Assembly: GCF_040546765.1 (NCBI RefSeq)
Contig: NZ_JBEPOK010000001.1
Location: 4,464,001-4,528,000, forward strand
DNA length: 64,000 bases
Direction: 5' to 3'
Source: Arthrobacter sp. OAP107
GTDB lineage: Bacteria; Actinomycetota; Actinomycetes; Actinomycetales; Micrococcaceae
Shown here: positions 7,560 to 14,614 of the stretch, piece after piece
Layout of the letters: each line of letters starts with the position of its first letter
How positions within the stretch are numbered: position 1 is the stretch's first letter
Translations under genes and position numbers: made by a program
The notes under the pieces: generated by a model
Database searches by the model: none
What the model was told of the DNA's origin: nothing
The model's input: only the letters and a program-made list of their open reading frames with translations

Positions 7560-8918
7560 ATGAGTATGCCCAGTACCGATGTGAAAACCGAACCGCAGCC
7601 GCAGGAGCTGCCCGCAGACGCCGCTGTCACCGCGCAGCTTATTGTGCAGAAGTTCGGTGGCTCCTCGGTGGCTGACGCTGACGGCATCAAGCGCGTGGCC
7701 CGGCGCGTGGTCGACGCCCAGAAGGCCGGCAACGAAGTCGTCGTCGTCGTCTCCGCGATGGGTGACACCACTGACGAGCTCCTTGACCTTGCCGCCCAGG
7801 TCACCGACGCAGCTCCTGCCCGCGAGATGGACATGCTCCTTTCCGCCGGTGAGCGCATCTCCATGGCCCTGCTGGCCATGGCCATCAACAAGTTCGGCGC
7901 GTCCGCGCAGTCCTTCACCGGTTCCCAGGCCGGCATGATCACGGACGGGATCCACGGCAAGGCCCGGATCATCGACGTCGACCCGCATCGCATCCGCACC
8001 GCCCTGGACAAGGGGCACATTGCCATCGTCGCCGGCTTCCAGGGCATGACCCGCTCCACCAACGAGATCACCACCCTTGGCCGCGGCGGGTCGGACACGA
8101 CAGCAGTGGCCCTCGCCGCCGCCCTTGAGGCCGATGTCTGCGAGATCTACACGGACGTTGACGGCATCTACACCGCGGACCCCCGCGTCGTTCCGTCAGC
8201 CCAGAAAATCGACCGCATCTCCAGCGAGGAAATGCTGGAACTGGCCGCCTCCGGGGCCAAGATCCTTCACCTCCGGTGCGTCGAATACGCCCGGCGGTTC
8301 GGCGTGCCGCTGCATGTCCGTTCCTCATTCAGCCAGAACGAAGGCACCTGGGTCCTGCCCGGCGCCGATGACAAGATCACGACTCAAGAGGGAGTTGCCT
8401 TGGAGCAGCCAATCATCTCCGGTGTTGCACACGACCGCTCGGAAGCAAAGGTCACCGTCGTTGGTGTTCCGGACATTCCGGGCAAGGCAGCCGCGATCTT
8501 CCAGGTCATCGCGGACGCACACTCGAACATTGACATGATCGTCCAGAACGTCTCGACGCACGGCACCGGCAGGACGGACATCTCCTTCACCCTGCCCATC
8601 GTCGAGGGCGCCGACGCCCTCGCCGCCCTCCGTGCTGCACAGACCGAGATCGGGTTCGAAAGCATCGAGTACAACGAGCAGATCGGCAAGCTGTCGCTGA
8701 TCGGCGCCGGCATGCGCTCCCACCCGGGCGTTTCGGCCACGTTCTTCAAGGCTCTGTCCGCCGCGGGCATCAACATCAACATGATCTCCACGTCGGAAAT
8801 CCGCATCTCCGTGGTGACCCACGCCGACCTGCTCGATGACGCCGTCCGCGCCATCCACAAGGCGTTCGACCTGGACAGCGAAGCCGTCGCCACCGTCTAC
8901 GGCGGCACCGGCCGCTAA
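7560..8918 (+). CDS. lysC: Aspartate kinase, alpha subunit
   Basis: Phosphorylates aspartate, the entry step to lysine, threonine, methionine and diaminopimelate. There are 452 residues: the kinase domain starts at about residue 29 (LIVQKFGGSSVADAD), with the TLGRGGSDTTAVALA nucleotide/substrate loop, and two C-terminal ACT domains follow (from about residue 287: SEAKVTVVGVPDIPGKAA; then LSLIGAGMRSHPGVSA). The protein has about 30 residues before the conserved kinase start, longer than the 421-residue Corynebacterium enzyme. A second start inside the gene probably makes the beta subunit (see 8400). No asd follows; a strong hairpin ends the transcript. Confidence 0.96.
   Translation: MSMPSTDVKTEPQPQELPADAAVTAQLIVQKFGGSSVADADGIKRVARRVVDAQKAGNEVVVVVSAMGDTTDELLDLAAQVTDAAPAREMDMLLSAGERISMALLAMAINKFGASAQSFTGSQAGMITDGIHGKARIIDVDPHRIRTALDKGHIAIVAGFQGMTRSTNEITTLGRGGSDTTAVALAAALEADVCEIYTDVDGIYTADPRVVPSAQKIDRISSEEMLELAASGAKILHLRCVEYARRFGVPLHVRSSFSQNEGTWVLPGADDKITTQEGVALEQPIISGVAHDRSEAKVTVVGVPDIPGKAAAIFQVIADAHSNIDMIVQNVSTHGTGRTDISFTLPIVEGADALAALRAAQTEIGFESIEYNEQIGKLSLIGAGMRSHPGVSATFFKALSAAGININMISTSEIRISVVTHADLLDDAVRAIHKAFDLDSEAVATVYGGTGR
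8400..8918 (+). CDS. lysC: Aspartate kinase beta subunit from an in-frame internal start
   Basis: TTG at codon 281 of lysC is preceded seven bases upstream by a strong ribosome site (GAGGGAG). Translation from here gives a 172-residue protein holding only the two regulatory ACT domains. The same length and position of the beta start are known for the Corynebacterium glutamicum alpha2-beta2 enzyme, whose beta begins MEEAVLTGVATD; here the sequence is (M)EQPIISGVAHD. The site and frame are visible; use of the start is inferred by analogy. Confidence 0.6.
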   Translation: MEQPIISGVAHDRSEAKVTVVGVPDIPGKAAAIFQVIADAHSNIDMIVQNVSTHGTGRTDISFTLPIVEGADALAALRAAQTEIGFESIEYNEQIGKLSLIGAGMRSHPGVSATFFKALSAAGININMISTSEIRISVVTHADLLDDAVRAIHKAFDLDSEAVATVYGGTGR

Positions 8919-8933
8919 GGCCTCCGCAGTGCA

Positions 8934-8970
8934 GAAGAAGCCCGGTGCGTTTGACGCACCGGGCTTCTTC
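8934..8970 (+). terminator. Rho-independent-type terminator after lysC
   Basis: GAAGAAGCCCGGTGCG and CGCACCGGGCTTCTTC form a long perfect stem around a TTTGA loop, 15 bases after the lysC stop. The 3' side continues AATTC rather than a pure T run. It may also serve the leftward small gene at 8988. Confidence 0.85.
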
Positions 8971-8987
8971 AATTCAAAAAGGGCCCC

Positions 8988-9206
8988 TCACTTGTCCAGG
9001 TCGCTCTTGCGGACAGCATAGTGGTGCCCCTCCGAGTCGGTCTCGACTTCGAACTGGGCCAAATCATCCTCTGAAGCATGCTCATAATCGTCGTGCAGGT
9101 GAACCACCGGAGCAGCTGTATCGCCTACGGCGGCAGGGCCGAATACGAATCGGAGCCGGTCTGTCAGGTTCATGAAGCCAGTGAGCACATGTGCCACGTG
9201 TCCCAC
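8988..9206 (-). CDS. Small conserved hypothetical protein, paralogue of the next gene
   Basis: A 72-residue soluble protein with no function I can name. Its first half holds FMNLTDRLRFVFGPA, which matches FMRATGKLRAVFGPA in the neighbouring 9349-9573 gene. The second half is acidic and ends in a (D/E)G-x-x-YxV(R/P)-type segment, also shared. GTG at 9206 follows AGGGAAGGGG; a second GTG at 9197 is possible. No signal peptide, membrane segment or cysteine pair is present. The pair probably arose by tandem duplication. Confidence 0.7.
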   Translation of the reverse strand: MGHVAHVLTGFMNLTDRLRFVFGPAAVGDTAAPVVHLHDDYEHASEDDLAQFEVETDSEGHHYAVRKSDLDK

Positions 9207-9348
9207 CCCCTTCCCTGCTTGATGGCGTCAGAGCGTCTGCCCTTCGACTGCCAGTGCCCTTATTTTACGCCGGGACCACGGAAATGAACCCCGGCCGGCA
9301 ATCCTTCAATCGCCGGACCGGAGCACCGGCAACGGCCTTCAGCAATTC

Positions 9349-9573
9349 CTAACGCAGGGACTTGTCGTCAGGGTTGCGGGGTACGACGTACGTGCTGCCG
9401 TCCGGACGGTGAACGGTTTCCCACTGCTGCGTCTCGGCCTCGCGCTGCGCGAGCAGCTTGCGGTTCTCCTCGGTCATGTCGTGCACCAGCGAACTCCTGT
9501 TGGCTGGGCCAAACACCGCCCTGAGCTTACCGGTTGCCCGCATGAACCGCTGTGCGCCGTTCTCTTTTGCCAC
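9349..9573 (-). CDS. Small conserved hypothetical protein, paralogue of the preceding gene
   Basis: A 74-residue, charged, soluble protein. The block RFMRATGKLRAVFGPA is shared with the 72-residue neighbour; the central acidic/glutamine-rich helix and the HRPDGSTYVVPRN ending correspond to the same regions there. I chose GTG at 9573, which has GGAG at suitable distance, over the GTG at 9582, which has none. Function unknown. Confidence 0.7.
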   Translation of the reverse strand: MAKENGAQRFMRATGKLRAVFGPANRSSLVHDMTEENRKLLAQREAETQQWETVHRPDGSTYVVPRNPDDKSLR

Positions 9574-9688
9574 GCTACCCACTCCATTCCGGGTCGACTG
9601 CCACTATCAAGGATACACGAATGATTCGTACACTAACGATCGCCGGTCCGACGCTTTTCGCTGCCCGGCATCCAGCCGGAAAATGCAC

Positions 9689-9723
9689 GACGCCGGGACT
9701 CACCAGCGGTGAGTCCCGGCGTC
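9689..9723 (-). terminator. Terminator of the first subtilase gene
   Basis: A perfect stem GACGCCGGGACTCACC/GGTGAGTCCCGGCGTC with an AGC-type loop. On the minus strand it is soon followed by TTTT. It lies 41 bases beyond the subtilase stop codon. Confidence 0.88.
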
Positions 9724-9763
9724 ATCCGTGCTGGAATTAACGGCACTTTTTGAATTGTCAGAG

Positions 9764-12202
9764 CTAGGCCACCGGCCGGACCGCCACCGGCGAGCGGACG
9801 GTGTTGTCGCCTGAGGTCCACGTCAGGGATCCGGTGGAGTACGCGTTCAGCGCAGCCCCCGCGGTGGTGAACGTTACGGTGAACGTGGCGCTTTCACCCT
9901 CAGCCAGCGTTACCTCTGCCGGACTGACCGTGGCGGTGATGCCCGGGACGCTGATCGTCGCCCGGTACGTTCCTGCCGTCACCGCCGTGACCGACCTCGT
10001 GACCGTCTGGCTGCCGGACATGGCGCCCAGCGCCACAGACGGAAGGTTGACGTCCTTGGCTGCGATGGGGGCGACGCCAAGGTCGATTCCCTGTCCCTGG
10101 AGGAAGCCCATCCAATCGCTGATGCCCGCGTCGTACACGAGTCCCGGGGAGTCGAACCGGGCGGGATCAACATGGCCGGCGCCCTGGGCAAAGACGTCAT
10201 GCACGTCCGTGCCCTTTGCATCGACCAGGTCGTAGGCCGTGGTCATAATGGCGGACTTGACGGCTGCCGGCGACCACGTCGGGTTCTTGCCCAACAGCAG
10301 CGCTCCCGAGCCGGCGATGTGCGGCGACGCCATGGACGTGCCCGACAGGAACCCGAAGGTCTCGCCCTTGAAGCCGACCGGCGAAACCGCGGCCAGCACT
10401 GCCACACCCGGAGCGGTAACGTCAGGCTTGAGCAGGTCGCCGTTGGACGCCAGGGTGGGTCCGCGCGAGGAGAATTCGGCAATCTGCGGCACGGGCGGGG
10501 GTTCGGCTCCGGTGGTGTCGGTCGCCTTCAGGCTTGCCGTCATGCCGGGGGTCGCCTTCACCACGTCCTTGATCTTCGGGTCGCCCACATGCACTGTGGG
10601 CACACTGTGCAGATCGGCGTCCAGCGAACCGGGCGTCAGGTTGACCAGGACCATGCCCACGCCGCCTGCGCGCTTGACCTCGGCGCTCTTGTCAACGCGT
10701 GCCACAACGCCGCGGTCGCAGACAACGATCTTGCCGGCAACCTTGGCGGGGTCCAGCGAATTCGGCGCGCACAGCGCCGCGTCCGCAGCCAGGGCGGCGG
10801 CCGTCTTCACATCCACGGCCAGCACGATCGGCTTGGAGTCCACCTCGCTGCTCATGACACTTGCACCGGCGAACTTGCTTCCGTCCGACAGTTCCGCGGT
10901 TCCGCGCAGGGTGTTGTCGAACGTCGAGGCTGCAACGCTGGTGATCCAGGGACCTGCATGGTTGACGGTCGAGGCCGTCGGGCCGGAGTTGCCGGCGGAG
11001 GCAGCCACAAAGATTCCGGCGGCCGCGGCGTTGAGGAACGCGAGGGAAACGGCATCGACAGTGGAGTTGTTGTTTCCTGAAATGGAGAAGTTCAGCACGT
11101 CCACGCCGTCGAGGACGGCATCCTGGATGGCGTTGAGAATGTCTGATTCAACGCATCCGGTAGCCTCCGGAATGGCTCCCTCCCAGCAGACCTTGTACAC
11201 GGCAATCTTGGCCGCGGGCGCAACGCCTGAGCTCTTGCCGAAGTCGCGCCCGCCCGCAGTCTGGGTGACGTCGCTGTTGCCCGCTGCGGTGCTTGACGTG
11301 TGGGATCCATGGCCGTTGACGTCCAGCGGCGAGAACTTCTCACTCGGGGAGCGGAACTCCGGAGGAACGGCCGCCTTGTACGCCTTGTCGTAGAACCTGG
11401 CGCCGATGACCTTGCTGTTGCATTCGGTGCCGTCGAACGAGTCGCCGGCCACGCAGTCACCCACGAAGGTCCCGCCGTTGGCCTTGCGCATGGCGATCAC
11501 GTTGCCCTGAAGGCGGTACGGCACGCCCACGTCCGGGGTGCCGGAGAGCGGGTCGACGGTGTCTCCGGCGAAGAACGGGTTGTCGGGCGTGTAGCCGGTG
11601 TCCAGCATGCCGACGACGATGCCCTTGCCGGCCTCATCGGTACCGCCGAACTGCTGGTTCCACACGCCGTCGCCGCCGGGCAGGCCGAGGAAGTCCGTGC
11701 TCGAGTAGTCCGGCTTGCGCATGCTGTCCGGGACCACGGCCAGCACGTCGGTGTCACCGGCGAGCGCCTTCGCCTGGGCGGCGGAGAGGACTGCGCTGAA
11801 GGCGTTTAGGGCCAGGGTGTAGCTCCTACTGATGGTCACGCCACTGGACGCCGCCGCCTGCCGCTGTTTGGCCTTCAGGTGGGCATCGTATTTGCGAGAG
11901 TTGGGGCCGGAGGGGTTCAGTTTCTTCCCTTTCGGCACGGCGGTCCCGGGGATGCCTGGTACGCCGCCGGAGTAGGTGGCCAGCGGTTTGTCCTTGAGCA
12001 TCACGATGTAGTGGCCGTCGTCGAGCGGGGATGCTGCCGGCTGCAGTGCGGATGGCAGCGCCGCGGCTGGCTGCACCGAAGCCGGTGCAGCAACCGTTGG
12101 TCCGGCGAGGCCCTGGCCGATGACCATGGCAAGGACGGCGGCAAATATGGCCGGCAGTCTTCTGCTGTGTCCGGGGCGGGTAGTGGATTGCTGAGGGATC
12201 AT
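9764..12202 (-). CDS. Secreted S8 family serine peptidase (subtilase) with PA domain
   Basis: An extracellular endopeptidase precursor of 812 residues. ATG at 12202 has AAAGGAAGG nine bases before it and opens a signal peptide with RR at 14-15 and AVLAMVIGQGLAG. An inhibitor-I9-like propeptide follows (HYIVMLKDKPLATYSGG, about 64-160). The catalytic triad is Asp201 (GMLDTG), His298 (NGHGSHT) and Ser623 (SGTSMASPH). A protease-associated insert sits between His and Ser (IVVCDRGVVARVDKS, about 470-560). A C-terminal Fn3-like beta domain completes it. There is no cell-wall anchor, so it is probably released. It is paralogous to the subtilase at 14615-17770 and divergent from a subtilisin-inhibitor-like lipoprotein. 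Confidence 0.95.
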   Translation of the reverse strand: MIPQQSTTRPGHSRRLPAIFAAVLAMVIGQGLAGPTVAAPASVQPAAALPSALQPAASPLDDGHYIVMLKDKPLATYSGGVPGIPGTAVPKGKKLNPSGPNSRKYDAHLKAKQRQAAASSGVTISRSYTLALNAFSAVLSAAQAKALAGDTDVLAVVPDSMRKPDYSSTDFLGLPGGDGVWNQQFGGTDEAGKGIVVGMLDTGYTPDNPFFAGDTVDPLSGTPDVGVPYRLQGNVIAMRKANGGTFVGDCVAGDSFDGTECNSKVIGARFYDKAYKAAVPPEFRSPSEKFSPLDVNGHGSHTSSTAAGNSDVTQTAGGRDFGKSSGVAPAAKIAVYKVCWEGAIPEATGCVESDILNAIQDAVLDGVDVLNFSISGNNNSTVDAVSLAFLNAAAAGIFVAASAGNSGPTASTVNHAGPWITSVAASTFDNTLRGTAELSDGSKFAGASVMSSEVDSKPIVLAVDVKTAAALAADAALCAPNSLDPAKVAGKIVVCDRGVVARVDKSAEVKRAGGVGMVLVNLTPGSLDADLHSVPTVHVGDPKIKDVVKATPGMTASLKATDTTGAEPPPVPQIAEFSSRGPTLASNGDLLKPDVTAPGVAVLAAVSPVGFKGETFGFLSGTSMASPHIAGSGALLLGKNPTWSPAAVKSAIMTTAYDLVDAKGTDVHDVFAQGAGHVDPARFDSPGLVYDAGISDWMGFLQGQGIDLGVAPIAAKDVNLPSVALGAMSGSQTVTRSVTAVTAGTYRATISVPGITATVSPAEVTLAEGESATFTVTFTTAGAALNAYSTGSLTWTSGDNTVRSPVAVRPVA

Positions 12203-12443
12203 GGGGGATGCCTTCCTTTGTTCAGGACCTGTAGACCTTCGGTCCCACGAACTGGACGCTCTGCCCCCCATGGGCGTCATCACTATCTGTTTATGCCGCG
12301 CACCCGTTGATGTCAGAAACATACCGCGGACGCCCCCAAGAATCGATACCCTTCCGTTAGCAATTGCCGCGTACCGTTATCCGCCTGTACCGTACCGCCG
12401 GGGGCCCCGACGGTAGAATGGGAAAAACTTGAGGAGACCCGGC

Positions 12444-13082
12444 ATGCGCAAGCAACTGATTTCTGTGCTGCTCGCCCTCGCTGCGACGGGCGGTCTCGCG
12501 GCCTGCACCCCGAACAACGGAACCGGCCAGCCTTCGTCCACGCCGGGTGCCACCAGCGCCTCCCCTGGGACTTCATCACCGGGGACTTCATCACCAGGCG
12601 CTTCGTCACCAGGAACCGGCACGCCAAGCACGGGCACTCCCGGCGCCCCGACGCCCGGCTCTACACCGCCCGATGCCGTGACGACCGTCCCAGCGCCCGC
12701 GCCCCCTTCCGCTTCTCCTCTACCGTCCGGTCTCGGCGCCGGCGATGCCGAACTGTCCATCACGGTCAAAGCGTCGAAGGACGGCAAGGCCGTCAACTAC
12801 ACGCTGGTCTGCAAAGCCGGCGCACCGATGGCCGAGAGCCAGCACCCCAACGCAGCCGCAGCCTGCACGGCCCTGAAGAACAACGCCGCCATCGTCAACG
12901 CCGCCGCTCCGCCGAAGGGCATCTCCTGCACGCAGCAGTACGGCGGACCGCAGGTGGCCATAGTGACCGGCGAGGTCAACGGCACGCCGGTGGAGACCTC
13001 CTTCGCACTGCGGGACGGCTGCCAGATCGGCGCCTGGAACGCGGCTAAGGACATCCTCGGTGCTGCGGGCGGGGCGCTCTAG
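12444..13082 (+). CDS. Lipoprotein with subtilisin-inhibitor-like (SSI, I16) domain
   Basis: A 212-residue predicted lipoprotein. ATG at 12444 is seven bases after GAGGAG; the lipobox is LAAC with Cys21. Residues 30-95 are a Ser/Thr/Pro/Gly tether with SSPGTSSPGA-type repeats, and the C-terminal 110 residues resemble Streptomyces subtilisin inhibitor. The domain has four cysteines in the SSI pattern (LVCKAG, AAACTAL, SCTQQYGGPQ, DGCQIG), fitting its two disulfides. By alignment with SSI the residue two after the third cysteine is the P1 site, here Gln rather than Met/Lys/Arg. Divergent from one secreted subtilase and close to another; membrane-tethered inhibition is inferred. Confidence 0.8.
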   Translation: MRKQLISVLLALAATGGLAACTPNNGTGQPSSTPGATSASPGTSSPGTSSPGASSPGTGTPSTGTPGAPTPGSTPPDAVTTVPAPAPPSASPLPSGLGAGDAELSITVKASKDGKAVNYTLVCKAGAPMAESQHPNAAAACTALKNNAAIVNAAAPPKGISCTQQYGGPQVAIVTGEVNGTPVETSFALRDGCQIGAWNAAKDILGAAGGAL

Positions 13083-13086
13083 CACT

Positions 13087-14043
13087 GTGGCAGGCACTGC
13101 ATTGACGACCCCCGCTGCCCGGGTCCTCTCATCCGCCGAATGGCGGGAACGGGAAGCGGCCCACGTGCGCAGGGTGCGCCGGTACGCTGATCCCTATCTT
13201 GCCCGCCGGTCAGCGGGGCGGAAGCATCCCGTGGAGGACTTCCTCTTCACGTACTACACGCAAAAGCCCGGCCAGCTGCTGCGCTGGCATCCCGGGGACG
13301 GCGTGGTGCTCTCCGGAACGGAGGCTGCCGCCCGCCGGGACTGGAAATACTACAAAACGCTCGACGGCGGTGAGCTGGCCGGCGCAGGCCTCCCCGCCGG
13401 CAGCTCGGCAGTGGCGTTAGACCGTGGGGCTTTCCTGGCCGAACGGCGCGACGCCCTCGTGTTTGCCCGGATCATCCTCGCCGGAACGGCCGCCCGGCCG
13501 GCACAGTTCGGCTGCTTCGGGCTGCATGAGTGGGCCATGGTCTACCGGCAGGAGAAATTCGAGCTGCGCCACGAGTACCTCAAGCTGCGGCTGGGCGGCG
13601 CGGGCACGGACAAGGTGGTTGAGGACAACAGGATCCGTTGCTCGCATTTCGATGCGTTCCGGTTCTACACACCCGACGCCATACCCCTGAACGAGCTGTC
13701 CCCCAGCCGGGAGAACCAGAGGACCATGGAGCAGCCCGGCTGCCTGCACGCCAATATGGACCTCTACAAGTGGGCGTACAAGCTCTCCCCGGCCCTGCCG
13801 AGCGAACTCGTGATGGACTGCTTCGAGCTGTCGTGGCGGGTGCGGGCCATGGACATGCAGGCCTCCCCCTATGACCTTACGGACTGGGGCTACCCGGCCA
13901 TTCCGATTGAGACCCCGGACGGCAAGGCGGCGTACGTCGAGCAGCAGCGCGCCTTCTCGGCCGAGGCCCAGGAGCTGCGCGGCCGGCTGCTGGCCGCCCT
14001 CATGCCGCTCTTCGACAGCCTGGAAACGGAGACGGAACGATGA
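13087..14043 (+). CDS. Conserved actinobacterial protein often labelled 3-methyladenine DNA glycosylase
   Basis: A 318-residue soluble protein with no signal peptide. Sequences like LSSAEWREREAAHVRRV, HPVEDFLFTYYTQKPGQLLRWHPG and FGLHEWAMVYRQE are conserved in actinobacteria, where the product is commonly called 3-methyladenine DNA glycosylase. I see no helix-hairpin-helix-GPD motif and no match to the Tag, AlkA, AlkD or Mpg layouts, so the enzyme name is doubtful. GTG at 13087 is five bases after the preceding stop; TTG 13102 is an alternative. The stop overlaps the next start (ATGA), so translation is probably coupled to the second inhibitor-like gene. Confidence 0.7.
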   Translation: MAGTALTTPAARVLSSAEWREREAAHVRRVRRYADPYLARRSAGRKHPVEDFLFTYYTQKPGQLLRWHPGDGVVLSGTEAAARRDWKYYKTLDGGELAGAGLPAGSSAVALDRGAFLAERRDALVFARIILAGTAARPAQFGCFGLHEWAMVYRQEKFELRHEYLKLRLGGAGTDKVVEDNRIRCSHFDAFRFYTPDAIPLNELSPSRENQRTMEQPGCLHANMDLYKWAYKLSPALPSELVMDCFELSWRVRAMDMQASPYDLTDWGYPAIPIETPDGKAAYVEQQRAFSAEAQELRGRLLAALMPLFDSLETETER

Positions 14044-14444
14044 GCGATACACCTGCGTCCCCGGGCCGGGGCCCGGACACCGGCCTGCACCCGGACACGG
14101 ACCTCGAACTGACCGTCGCCCTCACCCACACGCCCGGCGGCCCGGAACACGTCTTTGTCCTCGTCAGCCGTTCCGGCCAGCTGGTGGAATCAACGCTCCC
14201 GGACCCAGCGGCGGCGATCGCCGCCGTCGGACGCTTCGGGGAACGGATCTTTTTTCCCGAACCCGGCCCGCCCAAGCTGTGTACCCAGCAGTACGGCGGC
14301 CCCCAGGTTGCCGTGGTCACCGGCACCTTCAACGGCCGCACGGTGAACTCCCGGTTTTCCCTGACGGACGGCTGTGAAATTGCCCGCTGGCGGGCCCTGT
14401 CTCCGCTCCTGGGCGGGGTGGCCGGCTCCACGGGCGCCATCTGA
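14040..14444 (+). CDS. Cytoplasmic subtilisin-inhibitor-like domain protein
   Basis: A 134-residue protein whose C-terminal half repeats the SSI core of the lipoprotein at 12444: CTQQYGGPQVAVVTGTFNG and FSLTDGCEIARWRAL. Only the second cysteine pair is kept; the first SSI disulfide is missing. The N-terminus (SDTPASPGRGPDTG) has no signal peptide, which is odd for a family that acts outside the cell. It starts inside the preceding stop codon (ATGA), so the two are translationally coupled. It could be an intracellular relative with a new role; inhibition is not shown. Confidence 0.75.
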   Translation: MSDTPASPGRGPDTGLHPDTDLELTVALTHTPGGPEHVFVLVSRSGQLVESTLPDPAAAIAAVGRFGERIFFPEPGPPKLCTQQYGGPQVAVVTGTFNGRTVNSRFSLTDGCEIARWRALSPLLGGVAGSTGAI

Positions 14445-14525
14445 TCCCTGCGCCACCCGAGCAAACTGGACATCCACAGACGCGCGCCGGAAGAGTTGTG
14501 GGCTGCCCGAACGGGGCATGGCACG

Positions 14526-14576
14526 GCGAAGGCCGGCGGGACCCTGGCATTTTGTGCCACGCCCGCCGGCCTTCGC
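14526..14576. terminator. Hairpin between convergent inhibitor-like gene and second subtilase
   Basis: The 15-bp arms GCGAAGGCCGGCGGG and CCCGCCGGCCTTCGC enclose a 21-base loop that itself holds TGGCA/TGCCA. It is placed between two convergent genes and likely ends both transcripts; there is no clear T run. Confidence 0.7.
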
Positions 14577-14614
14577 TGTGGGGCCCTTTTCGGGAGCCCG
14601 GTTCCGGGACCTTC

